A stretch of 53,134 bases of DNA, from NCBI RefSeq assembly GCF_000186865.1, contig NW_008705567.1, forward strand, positions 368,998-422,131, in the 5' to 3' direction. This DNA is from Aureococcus anophagefferens (Eukaryota; Sar; Pelagophyceae; Pelagomonadales; Pelagomonadaceae). Below the pieces are notes generated by a model that had not been told where the DNA came from, searched no databases, and was given only the letters and a program-made list of their open reading frames with translations. Shown here in pieces: positions 45,133 to 52,515 of this stretch. A program made the translations under genes and the position numbers. How positions within the stretch are numbered: the stretch's first letter is position 1; each line of letters opens with the position of its first letter.

Positions 45133-47001
45133 TTAACAAACCTCGATTTCGCTGCCTGGGGCGGTCCAGACGGCTTTCTTCGGGTCCTTGGCCACCGTGG
45201 CGTAAATGCCCTCCGGTGGTCCTTTCATCGTCTGCGTGTCGTATGGACTTGCGCCCACAAATTTGGAATCAACATATTTCACGAGGGAAGTGTAATCGTA
45301 GATATCTTCCATTGCAACCGTGTATTTGCCGTCGTCGAGTACCTCCGTGATCGTCCCATAATGAGGCACCTTGTCTTCTTCTTTCTTGATATCATACTCG
45401 GTCCAAGTGGTGCAGAGTCTCCCGTTGACCCCAACCCTGAGCTTTCGTTGGACAACTAGCGCAGCGACAACCGCGCTGGGAGTAGCTTTGCTTTCGATGA
45501 CTTTCTTCAGGAATTGCGGTAGGAGATTGGAGAGCTCGGCGGCGGCCAGCCTTTCGGGAATCCTTTCGTGGCGAAAACATGCATACACTGCGTTCTTGAT
45601 TTCTCCGTCGCGTTCAGCGATCATCGTCGTCGCCATACCCAGCTCACCAGTCGCGGCCGCGAGTCGTTCCTTGGTCTTCTCTAGCTCGGCGGCTTTCTGA
45701 GCCTTAGTCTTCTCCACTGCCGCGAGCCATTCGTTTCGCTCTTCTCGTAGATCGCGGGCCTGCTGAACTTTGGAATGCCTCAGCCTCTCGAGGTCTTGTT
45801 TCATGCACTCCAATTCGATGGCCTGCAGGCGCGTCCGGGAGAGGAGCTTGCCGACGACGGTCGTCGTGAGCACGAGGTAGCGGCGCGCGGACGACGCGAT
45901 CGTGGTGCTCGCCGCGACGGACTGCAGGTGGTAGAGGACGGCGCACGCCCGGCGCACGCGCGCCCGCGACTGCAGCGAGACGACGGAACGGAGGAGCGCG
46001 CGGCGCTGGGCCACCTTGAGCGACGCGCGAGACGCCGCCTGGATCTTGACGGCGGCTCGGAGGACGCGCGCAGCGCGGCGCCGCGCGACGAAGCCGCGGC
46101 CGACCCGCTGCAGCAGCCGCGCCGAGGGGTCGCGCAGGAGGAGGCGCATGCCGCGTACATTCGCGTAGAGCTGCTTCTTATCCTCGACGAGCAGGCGGTT
46201 CTGCTCCAGCAACGTGCGGACGCAGGAGTGCGACGACGCGAGCGAGTCGAGGTCGGTCTCGTCCGTCGCCTCGCTGTTGTCGTCGGCGGCCACGAGCACG
46301 AACTCATCGGCGGCGCGCTGCTTCTTCTGCTTGCGCGCCGCCCAGCGCGCGCGGCGGCGCTTCTGCTTCTTCGTGAGCTCGGGCGCCGCGATCGCGTGGG
46401 AGCCGGCGTTCACGAGGGCGCGCACGAGCTCGAAGGACTCCGAGGCCTCGGCGGCCTCCATGGCTTTGATGCCCGTCGGACAATCGGAGGCGACCGCCGT
46501 GCCGTCGTCCTCGCCGGACGCCGCGAGGCACTGCGACTCGCGCACGGCGCCGCGGACCTTGACGGGCACCTGGCCGATCATCGCGACCGCGCGCCCCCGC
46601 GGCAGAACTTCGTCCGAAGGCACGTTGCCCGTGAAGAAGGGTTCCGTCGACACGATGAAGAGCACGCCGCGGCCCGTGATCTCGCGCGAGATCTTGCGGT
46701 CCACGCATTCGACGAGGTCGCCCGGGCCGACGGGCTCCGCCGGGTCCCGCAGCTCGAGCCACTCGGCCAGGTCCGCGCGCGAGGACGTCCGCTCCACGAG
46801 GGCGATGCGCGTCTCGTGGTCGTCGAGGCGCGCGGCGTGGTTGGTGAGCGTCGCGCCGACGTCGGACGCCGGGCGGCTGGACGCCGCCGCGCTGCGCTTC
46901 ATGATGCAATCGGCGCACGTCTTGCCTTGTTTGAGAGTCGTGGGATGGATGAACGCCTCCGATCCCTTCGTGGACCCGCAGCTCTTGCAGAGCTGCGCCA
47001 T
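45133..47001 (-). CDS. IQ-motif protein with an N-terminal zinc ribbon
   Basis: 622 residues, ATG at 47001. The N-terminus has two CxxC pairs (LCKSCGSTKGSEAF, KTCADCIMKR), a small zinc ribbon. Residues 90-170 include LFIVSTEPFFTGNVP and GRAVAMIGQVPVKVRGAV then LAASGEDDGTAVAS. That pattern resembles the autoproteolytic chaperone-like segments of phage tail proteins that recur in some algal gene families (tentative). After a basic linker come several IQ-type helices (LLQRVGRGFVARRRAARVLR, VKIQAASRASLKVAQRRALL), which usually bind calmodulin, and a coiled coil (ELEKTKERLAAATGELG). The last 230 codons (45133-45830) are clearly less GC-rich than the rest, so the gene looks composite. Function unknown. 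Confidence 0.65.
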   Translation of the reverse strand: MAQLCKSCGSTKGSEAFIHPTTLKQGKTCADCIMKRSAAASSRPASDVGATLTNHAARLDDHETRIALVERTSSRADLAEWLELRDPAEPVGPGDLVECVDRKISREITGRGVLFIVSTEPFFTGNVPSDEVLPRGRAVAMIGQVPVKVRGAVRESQCLAASGEDDGTAVASDCPTGIKAMEAAEASESFELVRALVNAGSHAIAAPELTKKQKRRRARWAARKQKKQRAADEFVLVAADDNSEATDETDLDSLASSHSCVRTLLEQNRLLVEDKKQLYANVRGMRLLLRDPSARLLQRVGRGFVARRRAARVLRAAVKIQAASRASLKVAQRRALLRSVVSLQSRARVRRACAVLYHLQSVAASTTIASSARRYLVLTTTVVGKLLSRTRLQAIELECMKQDLERLRHSKVQQARDLREERNEWLAAVEKTKAQKAAELEKTKERLAAATGELGMATTMIAERDGEIKNAVYACFRHERIPERLAAAELSNLLPQFLKKVIESKATPSAVVAALVVQRKLRVGVNGRLCTTWTEYDIKKEEDKVPHYGTITEVLDDGKYTVAMEDIYDYTSLVKYVDSKFVGASPYDTQTMKGPPEGIYATVAKDPKKAVWTAPGSEIEVC

Positions 47002-47093
47002 CGTAAGGCTGCCCCGGATCCTGGTTGATCCTGGCCCAGCTTCGCGGCCGGAAAGTTCCGAAAGGCACCGCCAGCTTCAACAACCAAAAGTTC

Positions 47094-48449
47094 TTACAGC
47101 TCCCCGAGGGCCGCGAGGCCCGGCGCGCCGCCGTCGAGGTCGAGGCGCACGGGGAGGCCGAAGCGCGCGATGTCGACGAACTCCATGCGCCGGCTCGCGT
47201 CGAAGCGCGCGCCCGTCTCCGGGTCGTCGCGCGGGTGGAGGACGAGCTTGAGGACGAGGGAGTAGCGCGGCGGCGCCGTGCCGTTGGTCCGGCCGAGGGC
47301 GTGGGCGACGTCCTGGTCCATGAGGAGGAGGCGGCCCGGCCGCGGCGCCACGTCCGCGTGGCGCGCGCGCCGCTTGCCCCGCTTCCGCCGCGCGCGGAGC
47401 CGCGTCGCGCCGCCCCAGGCGTCGTCCCAGAACTCGTTGAGGTAGATCAGGGCGCTCAGGAAGCGGGGCGTCCCCGGGCTCCGGTTCGCGTAGTGGCCGT
47501 ACGCGTCGGTCCACGCGGACGGCGGCAGCTTCGCGGGGTCCGCGTCGTCGTGGAAGCCGTGGCGGTCGCCGGGCAGCACGGCGTTGGCGACGCAGGGCGA
47601 CACGCCGAAGGCGGCGTCCGGCGGCGTCAGCTGGTAGCTCACGCGCGCGAGGACGCCGCCGGCCGGGTTCGCGGCCGCGACGAGCGCGAGCAGGCGCCGC
47701 TGGAGCTCCGCGATGGGCGGCGGCGTCGGCGCCTCGGGCGGCGTCGCGCAGAGCTCCAGGAGCCGCTCGGGCCGCAGGCCGTGCTGGCCGTGCTGGTCGG
47801 ACGCGCGGTCCCGGACGGCGCCGGGCTCCCAGAAGTCCGGGTCCGGAGAGGCGTAGGGGTCGACCCCGGGCCCGTGGAGCAGCCCCAGCAGCGCGCGCCG
47901 GAGTTCGTCGTCCGCGAAGCCGTCGAGCACGAGCACCTCGGCGCCGTCGGCCGTGGACCCGAGGAGCGCCGGCGCGCCGTAGTCCGCCGGCGCGTCGCCG
48001 CCCGCGGCGACGTCGACGGGCGCGCGGAGGCCGAAGTGGTCGACGAAGTAGTCGCGCGCGCCGTCGAAGAGCGCCGCGACCTCCGCGAGGGCCTCGGGCG
48101 CCGCGGCGGCGCCCGCGTCCGCGAGGGCCTCGGCGTCGACGGGGCTCGCCCACGACGTAAAGATGAGCGGCCGCAGCGACTTCTTGTTCCGGGTCCACTC
48201 GGCCGTGAGCCGCGCGAGCAGCTCCGCGCCGTCGACGCCGAGGCGGTCGAGGTCGCCCTGCTCGAAGAGCGCGAGCCGGTAGCGGCCCCAGGCGCCGGCG
48301 ACGGCGGCCCAGCGCGACCCGGTCTCCTCCTCCACGAGGCGCTGGATGGCGAGCACCTCGTCGTTGTCCAGGTTGACGTAGATGACCTTGGGCGTCGGCT
48401 TCGCCGCGGCGGACCAGGCCGCGACGAGCAGCAGCGACGCAAGGCGCAT
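47094..48449 (-). CDS. secreted 2-oxoglutarate/Fe(II) dioxygenase, prolyl-4-hydroxylase-like
   Basis: 451 residues, ATG at 48449. Signal peptide MRLASLLLVAAWSAAA. The first 140 residues are alpha-helical with no known domain. The C-terminal catalytic barrel has the iron-binding HxD in GDRHGFHDDADPAK (His300, Asp302), LSALIYLNEFWDDAWGGATR (typical strand), the distal iron His in DQDVAHALGR (His383) and the 2-oxoglutarate Arg in PPRYSLVLKLVLHPR (Arg395). These residues are the full P4H-type set. Enzymes of this type hydroxylate proline or related side chains in the secretory pathway. Potential N-glycosylation sites (ANRSPG, GRTNGTAP) fit. Target protein unknown. Confidence 0.85.
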   Translation of the reverse strand: MRLASLLLVAAWSAAAKPTPKVIYVNLDNDEVLAIQRLVEEETGSRWAAVAGAWGRYRLALFEQGDLDRLGVDGAELLARLTAEWTRNKKSLRPLIFTSWASPVDAEALADAGAAAAPEALAEVAALFDGARDYFVDHFGLRAPVDVAAGGDAPADYGAPALLGSTADGAEVLVLDGFADDELRRALLGLLHGPGVDPYASPDPDFWEPGAVRDRASDQHGQHGLRPERLLELCATPPEAPTPPPIAELQRRLLALVAAANPAGGVLARVSYQLTPPDAAFGVSPCVANAVLPGDRHGFHDDADPAKLPPSAWTDAYGHYANRSPGTPRFLSALIYLNEFWDDAWGGATRLRARRKRGKRRARHADVAPRPGRLLLMDQDVAHALGRTNGTAPPRYSLVLKLVLHPRDDPETGARFDASRRMEFVDIARFGLPVRLDLDGGAPGLAALGEL

Positions 48450-48571
48450 GACGCTGCTTACAGGCTAGCCAAGACGTGCACCATAACGAGCTGCTGCCAC
48501 AACTTTGGCCAAGCTTTCGGCGAGCAAAAAGCCTTGCCAGCACAGCCAAGGCCTCGACCGCGCCGCGCACC

Positions 48572-48775
48572 ATGCCGACGTGGGGCGGCCTGCAGGCCAT
48601 GCGCCTGGGCCTCTACGTGTGCCTGCCCGTGCTCGCCACCGTCGTCTACAGCGACCCCGTCGTCATGCGCCAGATCATCACCAAGCTCAACTACATCATC
48701 TACCCCGCCGAGGGCCCGCGGCCGCCCGTCGGCGAGGAGATCGAGAAGTTCCGCCGCGGCGCGCCGAAGAAGTGA
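48572..48775 (+). CDS. PET100-like cytochrome c oxidase assembly protein
   Basis: 67 residues, ATG at 48572. A short N-terminal segment, one membrane span (MRLGLYVCLPVLATVVYSDP), then a conserved-looking stretch (NYIIYPAEGPRPPVGEEIEK) and a basic end (FRRGAPKK). The size, single span after Met, and the YPxE…RPP…E pattern fit PET100, a mitochondrial inner-membrane protein that helps assemble complex IV. The family is short and diverged, so the call is moderate. Only 12 nt separate its stop from the next ATG on the same strand. Confidence 0.55.
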   Translation: MPTWGGLQAMRLGLYVCLPVLATVVYSDPVVMRQIITKLNYIIYPAEGPRPPVGEEIEKFRRGAPKK

Positions 48776-48787
48776 GCGGCGACGCAC

Positions 48788-49951
48788 ATGCGCGGCGCGG
48801 CGCTCGCGGGCCTCGCGGTCCTCGCCGGCGGCGGCGCGCAGCCGCTCGACGGCGGGTGCGCGGCGGCGATCGACGGCGCGGCCGCGGCCGACGCGCGCGC
48901 GGCCGCGGTCGCGTACTACGTCGCCGCGGGCGCGACGGAGGACGCGGCCCGCGCCTGCGCGCGCGCCTGGGCCGCGGCCGCGACCGACGCCGCGGTACGA
49001 GAGGGCATCGCGGCCGCCGCGGCGCGCGGCGCGGACGCCGCGCCGCTCCCGGCGCCGCACCCACCGGGCGCCGGCGGCTTCTACGACGACCCGGCCTGCC
49101 GCGGCGCGACCATGGCGCCGCGCGGCGGCGCGTGCGCGCTCGGCGCCGGCGGCCGGCCCGCGGACGTGCTGCCCGCGCCCGGGCAGGAAACAAAAATATT
49201 CAACACGACTTCCAACGTGTATTTTTTCAACACGACGGGGCGTTCCACTGGTTGTTTCCGGCACAGGCCCGCGCTGCTGGAGCCGCGCGTGCGCGTCGCG
49301 CTCGGCCCGCTCGGCGCCGCGACGCTCGCGCAGGACGGGTTCCTGCGGCCCTACGACGTCGCGACGACGCTCTGGCCCGCGGGCGCCGTTCTCGCCGACG
49401 CCGTCGCGGCCGACTGCGGTTCCTTCGCGGGCACGCGCGTGCTCGAGCTCGGCGCGGGCGTCGGCGCGCCGTCGGTCGCGCTCGCGCGCTGCGGCGCGCG
49501 CGTCGTCGCGACGGACGTCGCCTGGAGGTCGCTGGGCCTCGTCGCGGCCAACGCCGCGGGCAACGGCGTCGCGGCGTCCCTCGGCGGCGGCGCGGCCGAC
49601 GGCGCGGTGGCGGTCGCGATCCTGGACTGGACCGACGACGCCGCGCTCGACGCCTTCGCGGCCGATTGGGGCCCCTTCGACGCCGTCGTCGGCGCGTCGC
49701 TCGTCTTCGAGACGTGGCCCCCGTGCCGCCTCTTCGCGGTCGTCGAAAAGTTCGCGGATTCGGCGTTTCTCGCGCACGCCGCGGCGATCGACCTCGGCGC
49801 CTGCGACGAGGCCGCGGGCTGGGCGCTGGCGTCGGCGGCCCCCGCCGCGCACCTCGGCCTCGACGAGTTCGCCACCTACGCGTTCGAACGCCGCGGACGC
49901 GCGCCGTCGTCCTTCCCGCCCACGGAGCATCCGGCCGCGGCCGAACTGTAA
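48788..49951 (+). CDS. class I methyltransferase (lysine methyltransferase-like) with element C as an intron
   Basis: Exons 48788-49170 and 49267-49951 join (ADVLPALLEPRV) to 355 residues. The N-terminal 120 residues begin with a hydrophobic leader and are Ala-rich. The methyltransferase part resembles the METTL21/FAM86-type seven-beta-strand lysine methyltransferases: the pre-motif LRPYDVATTLWPAGAVLADA, motif I VLELGAGVGAPSVALA, VVATDVAWRSLGLV, a post-motif LDWTDDAALDAF and motif IV-like FDAVVGASLVFETW. These use S-adenosylmethionine to methylate protein lysines. Substrate unknown. The 96-nt intron is in frame and open, so unspliced RNA would also be translatable, adding 32 residues. The stop is 9 nt from the end of the next gene on the other strand. 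Confidence 0.75.
   Translation: MRGAALAGLAVLAGGGAQPLDGGCAAAIDGAAAADARAAAVAYYVAAGATEDAARACARAWAAAATDAAVREGIAAAAARGADAAPLPAPHPPGAGGFYDDPACRGATMAPRGGACALGAGGRPADVLPAPGQETKIFNTTSNVYFFNTTGRSTGCFRHRPALLEPRVRVALGPLGAATLAQDGFLRPYDVATTLWPAGAVLADAVAADCGSFAGTRVLELGAGVGAPSVALARCGARVVATDVAWRSLGLVAANAAGNGVAASLGGGAADGAVAVAILDWTDDAALDAFAADWGPFDAVVGASLVFETWPPCRLFAVVEKFADSAFLAHAAAIDLGACDEAAGWALASAAPAAHLGLDEFATYAFERRGRAPSSFPPTEHPAAAEL
49179..49266. mobile_element. element C, an 88-bp miniature introner
   Basis: Ends CCGGGCAGGAAACAA / TTGTTTCCGGCACAG, perfect TSD GCCCGCGC (49171-49178, 49267-49274). The intron is 49171-49266 (GC-AG, 96 nt). Contains the direct repeat TTCAACACGAC at 49199-49209 and 49226-49236. 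AT-rich beside its host. It lacks the core shared by A and B. Confidence 0.9.
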
Positions 49952-49960
49952 AACGTCCGG

Positions 49961-50935
49961 TTACACGTCCGCCCGGAACCCCTCCCCCGGCGCGACGCCC
50001 GCGGGGATCTGGACGGCGACGACGCGCTTGTCCGCGAGCTGGAAGTGGCGGACCTCGCCCGGGACCGCGTCCGCCGGGCAGGAGAGGCTCACGCGCATGC
50101 GGGCCGGGAGCGCCGCGGCGTCGCTCGGCGCCTCGGGCCCGAGGGCGCCGGCGTCGCCCGCGAGGGCCGCGTCGTCGGAGACGGGCACCGTCGGCACCGC
50201 GCCGCCGCCGCCCGCCGCGAGCGACGCCCAGGCGGCGCGCGCGCCCGCGGGCCAGGTCGCGAGCCCGCGGGGCGCGAAGCCCGCCGGCGGCTCGAGGACG
50301 AGGCCGCCGGGCGACCGCGCCACGACGCCGACCGCCGCGACGACGTCGCCGGCGGCGTAGGACCGCTCCTCGGCCGCGAGCGGCCGCGGAGGGCGCCCGA
50401 AGAGGCCCGCGGCGAAGGACAAATCCTCGCCGCCGACGGCCGCGGCGACGTCCGCGGGCGGCGGGGCCGCGGTCGCGCGCGGCGGACCCAAAGGCGAGAG
50501 CGTCGCCGCGAGGAGCCGGACCCGGCCGCCGTCGGCGTCCGTCAGGTCAAAGTCGGAGCCGCCGGCGTCGGCGTGGACGACCGCGCCGCCCGCGTCGCGC
50601 ACGACGAGCTCGTAGTAGGCGCAGGCGCCGCCCGCGAGCGGCGCGGTCGCGGCCGCGCGCGCGGGCGCGACGCGCCCGTAGACGTGGCGGACCTCGCCGA
50701 CGGCGGCGCCGCAGGCCGACGGCGTGCATGGCTCGAGGCACGCGCGGTCCGCCTCCGGGCTCGCCGGCCGCGCGAGGCGGAGCCAGTCGCCGTGCGGGTC
50801 GCGCGGCGGCGGCGCGGCGTCGAGCCCGGAGGCGCGCGCCCGCTCCTCGGAGGAGCAGCAGAAGAAGAGCTCGGCGTAGGCCTGGGCGCCGTCGCAGGCG
50901 CCGAGGCCGAACGGCGCCGCGGCGTCGACCTCCAT
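49961..50935 (-). CDS. GIDE/MUL1-like membrane-associated protein
   Basis: The first ATG in the frame is at 50935 (MEVDAAAPFGLGACDG); upstream the frame is open from a GTG. 324 residues. The middle matches the GIDE domain of MUL1-type proteins: HVYGRVAPARAAATAPLAGG, ACAYYELVVRD, SDFDLTDADGGRVRL and LAAEERSYAAGDVVAAVGVV. MUL1 is a mitochondrial or peroxisomal E3 ligase, but no RING is seen here. The end has PARMRVSLSCPADAVPG and VVAVQIPAGVAPGEGFRADV, a beta-hairpin module (PAGV.PG..F) common in stramenopile proteins. Function unknown. Convergent with the methyltransferase gene. Confidence 0.6.
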   Translation of the reverse strand: MEVDAAAPFGLGACDGAQAYAELFFCCSSEERARASGLDAAPPPRDPHGDWLRLARPASPEADRACLEPCTPSACGAAVGEVRHVYGRVAPARAAATAPLAGGACAYYELVVRDAGGAVVHADAGGSDFDLTDADGGRVRLLAATLSPLGPPRATAAPPPADVAAAVGGEDLSFAAGLFGRPPRPLAAEERSYAAGDVVAAVGVVARSPGGLVLEPPAGFAPRGLATWPAGARAAWASLAAGGGGAVPTVPVSDDAALAGDAGALGPEAPSDAAALPARMRVSLSCPADAVPGEVRHFQLADKRVVAVQIPAGVAPGEGFRADV

Positions 50936-51046
50936 GGAGAGGCGCCCGGGGGCTACCGCGAACGAATCCAGCCCCCCATCGGGCTGCCTTTCCGCGGGCA
51001 AAGTGTACGGAAACGTGCCGGAGAAGGTTAACCTAAGACCCACGCC

Positions 51047-52306
51047 CTACGCGAGCCGCGCCGCCAGCCGCGCGACCTCGCGCGCCAGCGCCGCGTTCGC
51101 CGCCCGGAGGCGCGCGATCTCCGCGTCCTTGGGGTCGACGTTCTTCCGGGGCTTCGTCGTCACGCTCCGGAGGCGCGACGCGAAGCGGAGCGCCGCCGTC
51201 GCGTTCGCGGCCTCGCCGGCGCCGGGGTGGACGCAGCAGAGCACGGCCGTGTAGGAGCTGCCGCCGAGCGAGTCCTGGAGGAGCCGCGTGAGGTTCGAGT
51301 CGCGGTAGGGCACGTGCGCGCGGCGCTTCTCGAGGGCCGCGACGACGTTGCCGAGCGCGGAGAGCGACGCGTTGATCCGCGCGGCCTCGCGCGCGCCCGC
51401 GCCGCTCGCCCGGGACTCGTCGAGGCGCTCGGACCCGGCGAGGTCGACGACGTGGAGCTTCGACGCGACCGTCGCGCCGCCGACGTCGCGCGACAGTTCG
51501 AGCGTGTAGACGGCGTGCGACCGGCTGCTCGCGCCGTTCTTCGCCGTGGACCGCGCGGCGCGGCGCCGCGCGCCGGCCCGGAAGAGCCGCAGCGCGTCGT
51601 CCGCGGTCGCGACCGCCCGGCGCTCGACGCCCTCGAGGAAGACGCCGCGCGCCGGGTCCTCGCGGATCGCGGGCCGCCGCGGCGCCGCGGCCTTGCGCGG
51701 CGCCGGCGCCGGCGAGTTGCCCCGCGCGGGGCTCAGCGCCGCGGCCCGGTTCTCGTCGTCCGGCGCCGCGAGCAGGTCGCGGATGCCGTCGAGGTAGAGC
51801 TCGACGCACGTCGCCGCGACCGTGGCCGGCGCGCCGCCGAGGCCGCCGAAGAGCGCGGCGCAGGCCCGCGCGAGGAGGCCGTCGCGGCCCGCGCAGACGG
51901 AGTGCGTCTTGCCGCTGCCCGTCGCGCCGTAGGCCATGACGCAGCCGTGGAAGCCCTCGAGCACGCGCGCGACGACGCCCGCGCCGACGGCGGCGAAGGC
52001 CGCGGCCTGGTCGCCGCCGGGGCCGAGCGTCGCGTCGAAGGGACCGAACGCGCGGCCCGAGACGGTCACGTCGTCGCCGTCGACCGCGGTGGCCGCGTCG
52101 CCGTCGCAGGGCCGCAGGCGCACGGCGACGACCATGCCCGCCTCCCGCGCCTCCTCCGCCTCCGGCGGCGGCGCCGCCGTCTCCTCGATCTCGAGGGTCA
52201 CGTCCGTCGGCGCCGCGGCCAACGATCGCGGCTCCTCGAAGAGCTCGTCGAGGCATTTCGCGTCGGCGACGACGTCGCGCGCGCGGCCGCACGTGAGCCA
52301 GCCCAT
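51047..52306 (-). CDS. kinesin motor protein
   Basis: 419 residues, ATG at 52306. Residues 60-390 are a kinesin motor: VVAVRLRPCDGD (first strand), the P-loop VMAYGATGSGKTHSV, switch I NGASSRSHAVYTLEL, switch II HVVDLAGSERLDESR, and the microtubule-binding LSALGNVVAALEKRRAHVPYRDSNLTRLLQDSLGG (quoted in parts: LSALGNVVAALE; VPYRDSNLTRLLQDSLGG). All nucleotide-binding residues are intact. A Pro/Ala insertion lies in the middle of the motor (ALSPARGNSPAPAPRKAAAP). Little follows except a short coiled coil (DAEIARLRAANAALAREVAR), so the tail is very short. The subfamily is not clear. No introner. Confidence 0.92.
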   Translation of the reverse strand: MGWLTCGRARDVVADAKCLDELFEEPRSLAAAPTDVTLEIEETAAPPPEAEEAREAGMVVAVRLRPCDGDAATAVDGDDVTVSGRAFGPFDATLGPGGDQAAAFAAVGAGVVARVLEGFHGCVMAYGATGSGKTHSVCAGRDGLLARACAALFGGLGGAPATVAATCVELYLDGIRDLLAAPDDENRAAALSPARGNSPAPAPRKAAAPRRPAIREDPARGVFLEGVERRAVATADDALRLFRAGARRRAARSTAKNGASSRSHAVYTLELSRDVGGATVASKLHVVDLAGSERLDESRASGAGAREAARINASLSALGNVVAALEKRRAHVPYRDSNLTRLLQDSLGGSSYTAVLCCVHPGAGEAANATAALRFASRLRSVTTKPRKNVDPKDAEIARLRAANAALAREVARLAARLA

Positions 52307-52515
52307 TGCTGCGGACGCGGCGCAGCGCTCGACGGTGCGGAACGGCGCGGACGCGGGCAGCGCTCGACGGCGCGAACGGCGCGAGAGGCGGCACGCGCTC
52401 GATCGCAACGTGCGTCGCGGCGCCGCGCCGCCCGTGTCCGTACGCACCCGCGCACGGCGCACGCGGTCGGCGAGTGTGCTAACGAGCGCGCGCCCGTGCG
52501 ACCGCCGCGCGCGCG

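Noticed and set aside
47020..47033. CCTGGTTGATCCTG, identical to the conserved start of 18S rRNA
   Set aside because: Only 14 bases match and the following sequence diverges at once. No rRNA gene is present. Chance or a tiny fossil.
50936..51043. A longer N-terminus for the GIDE-like protein
   Set aside because: The upstream part has no ATG. The first is at 50935.
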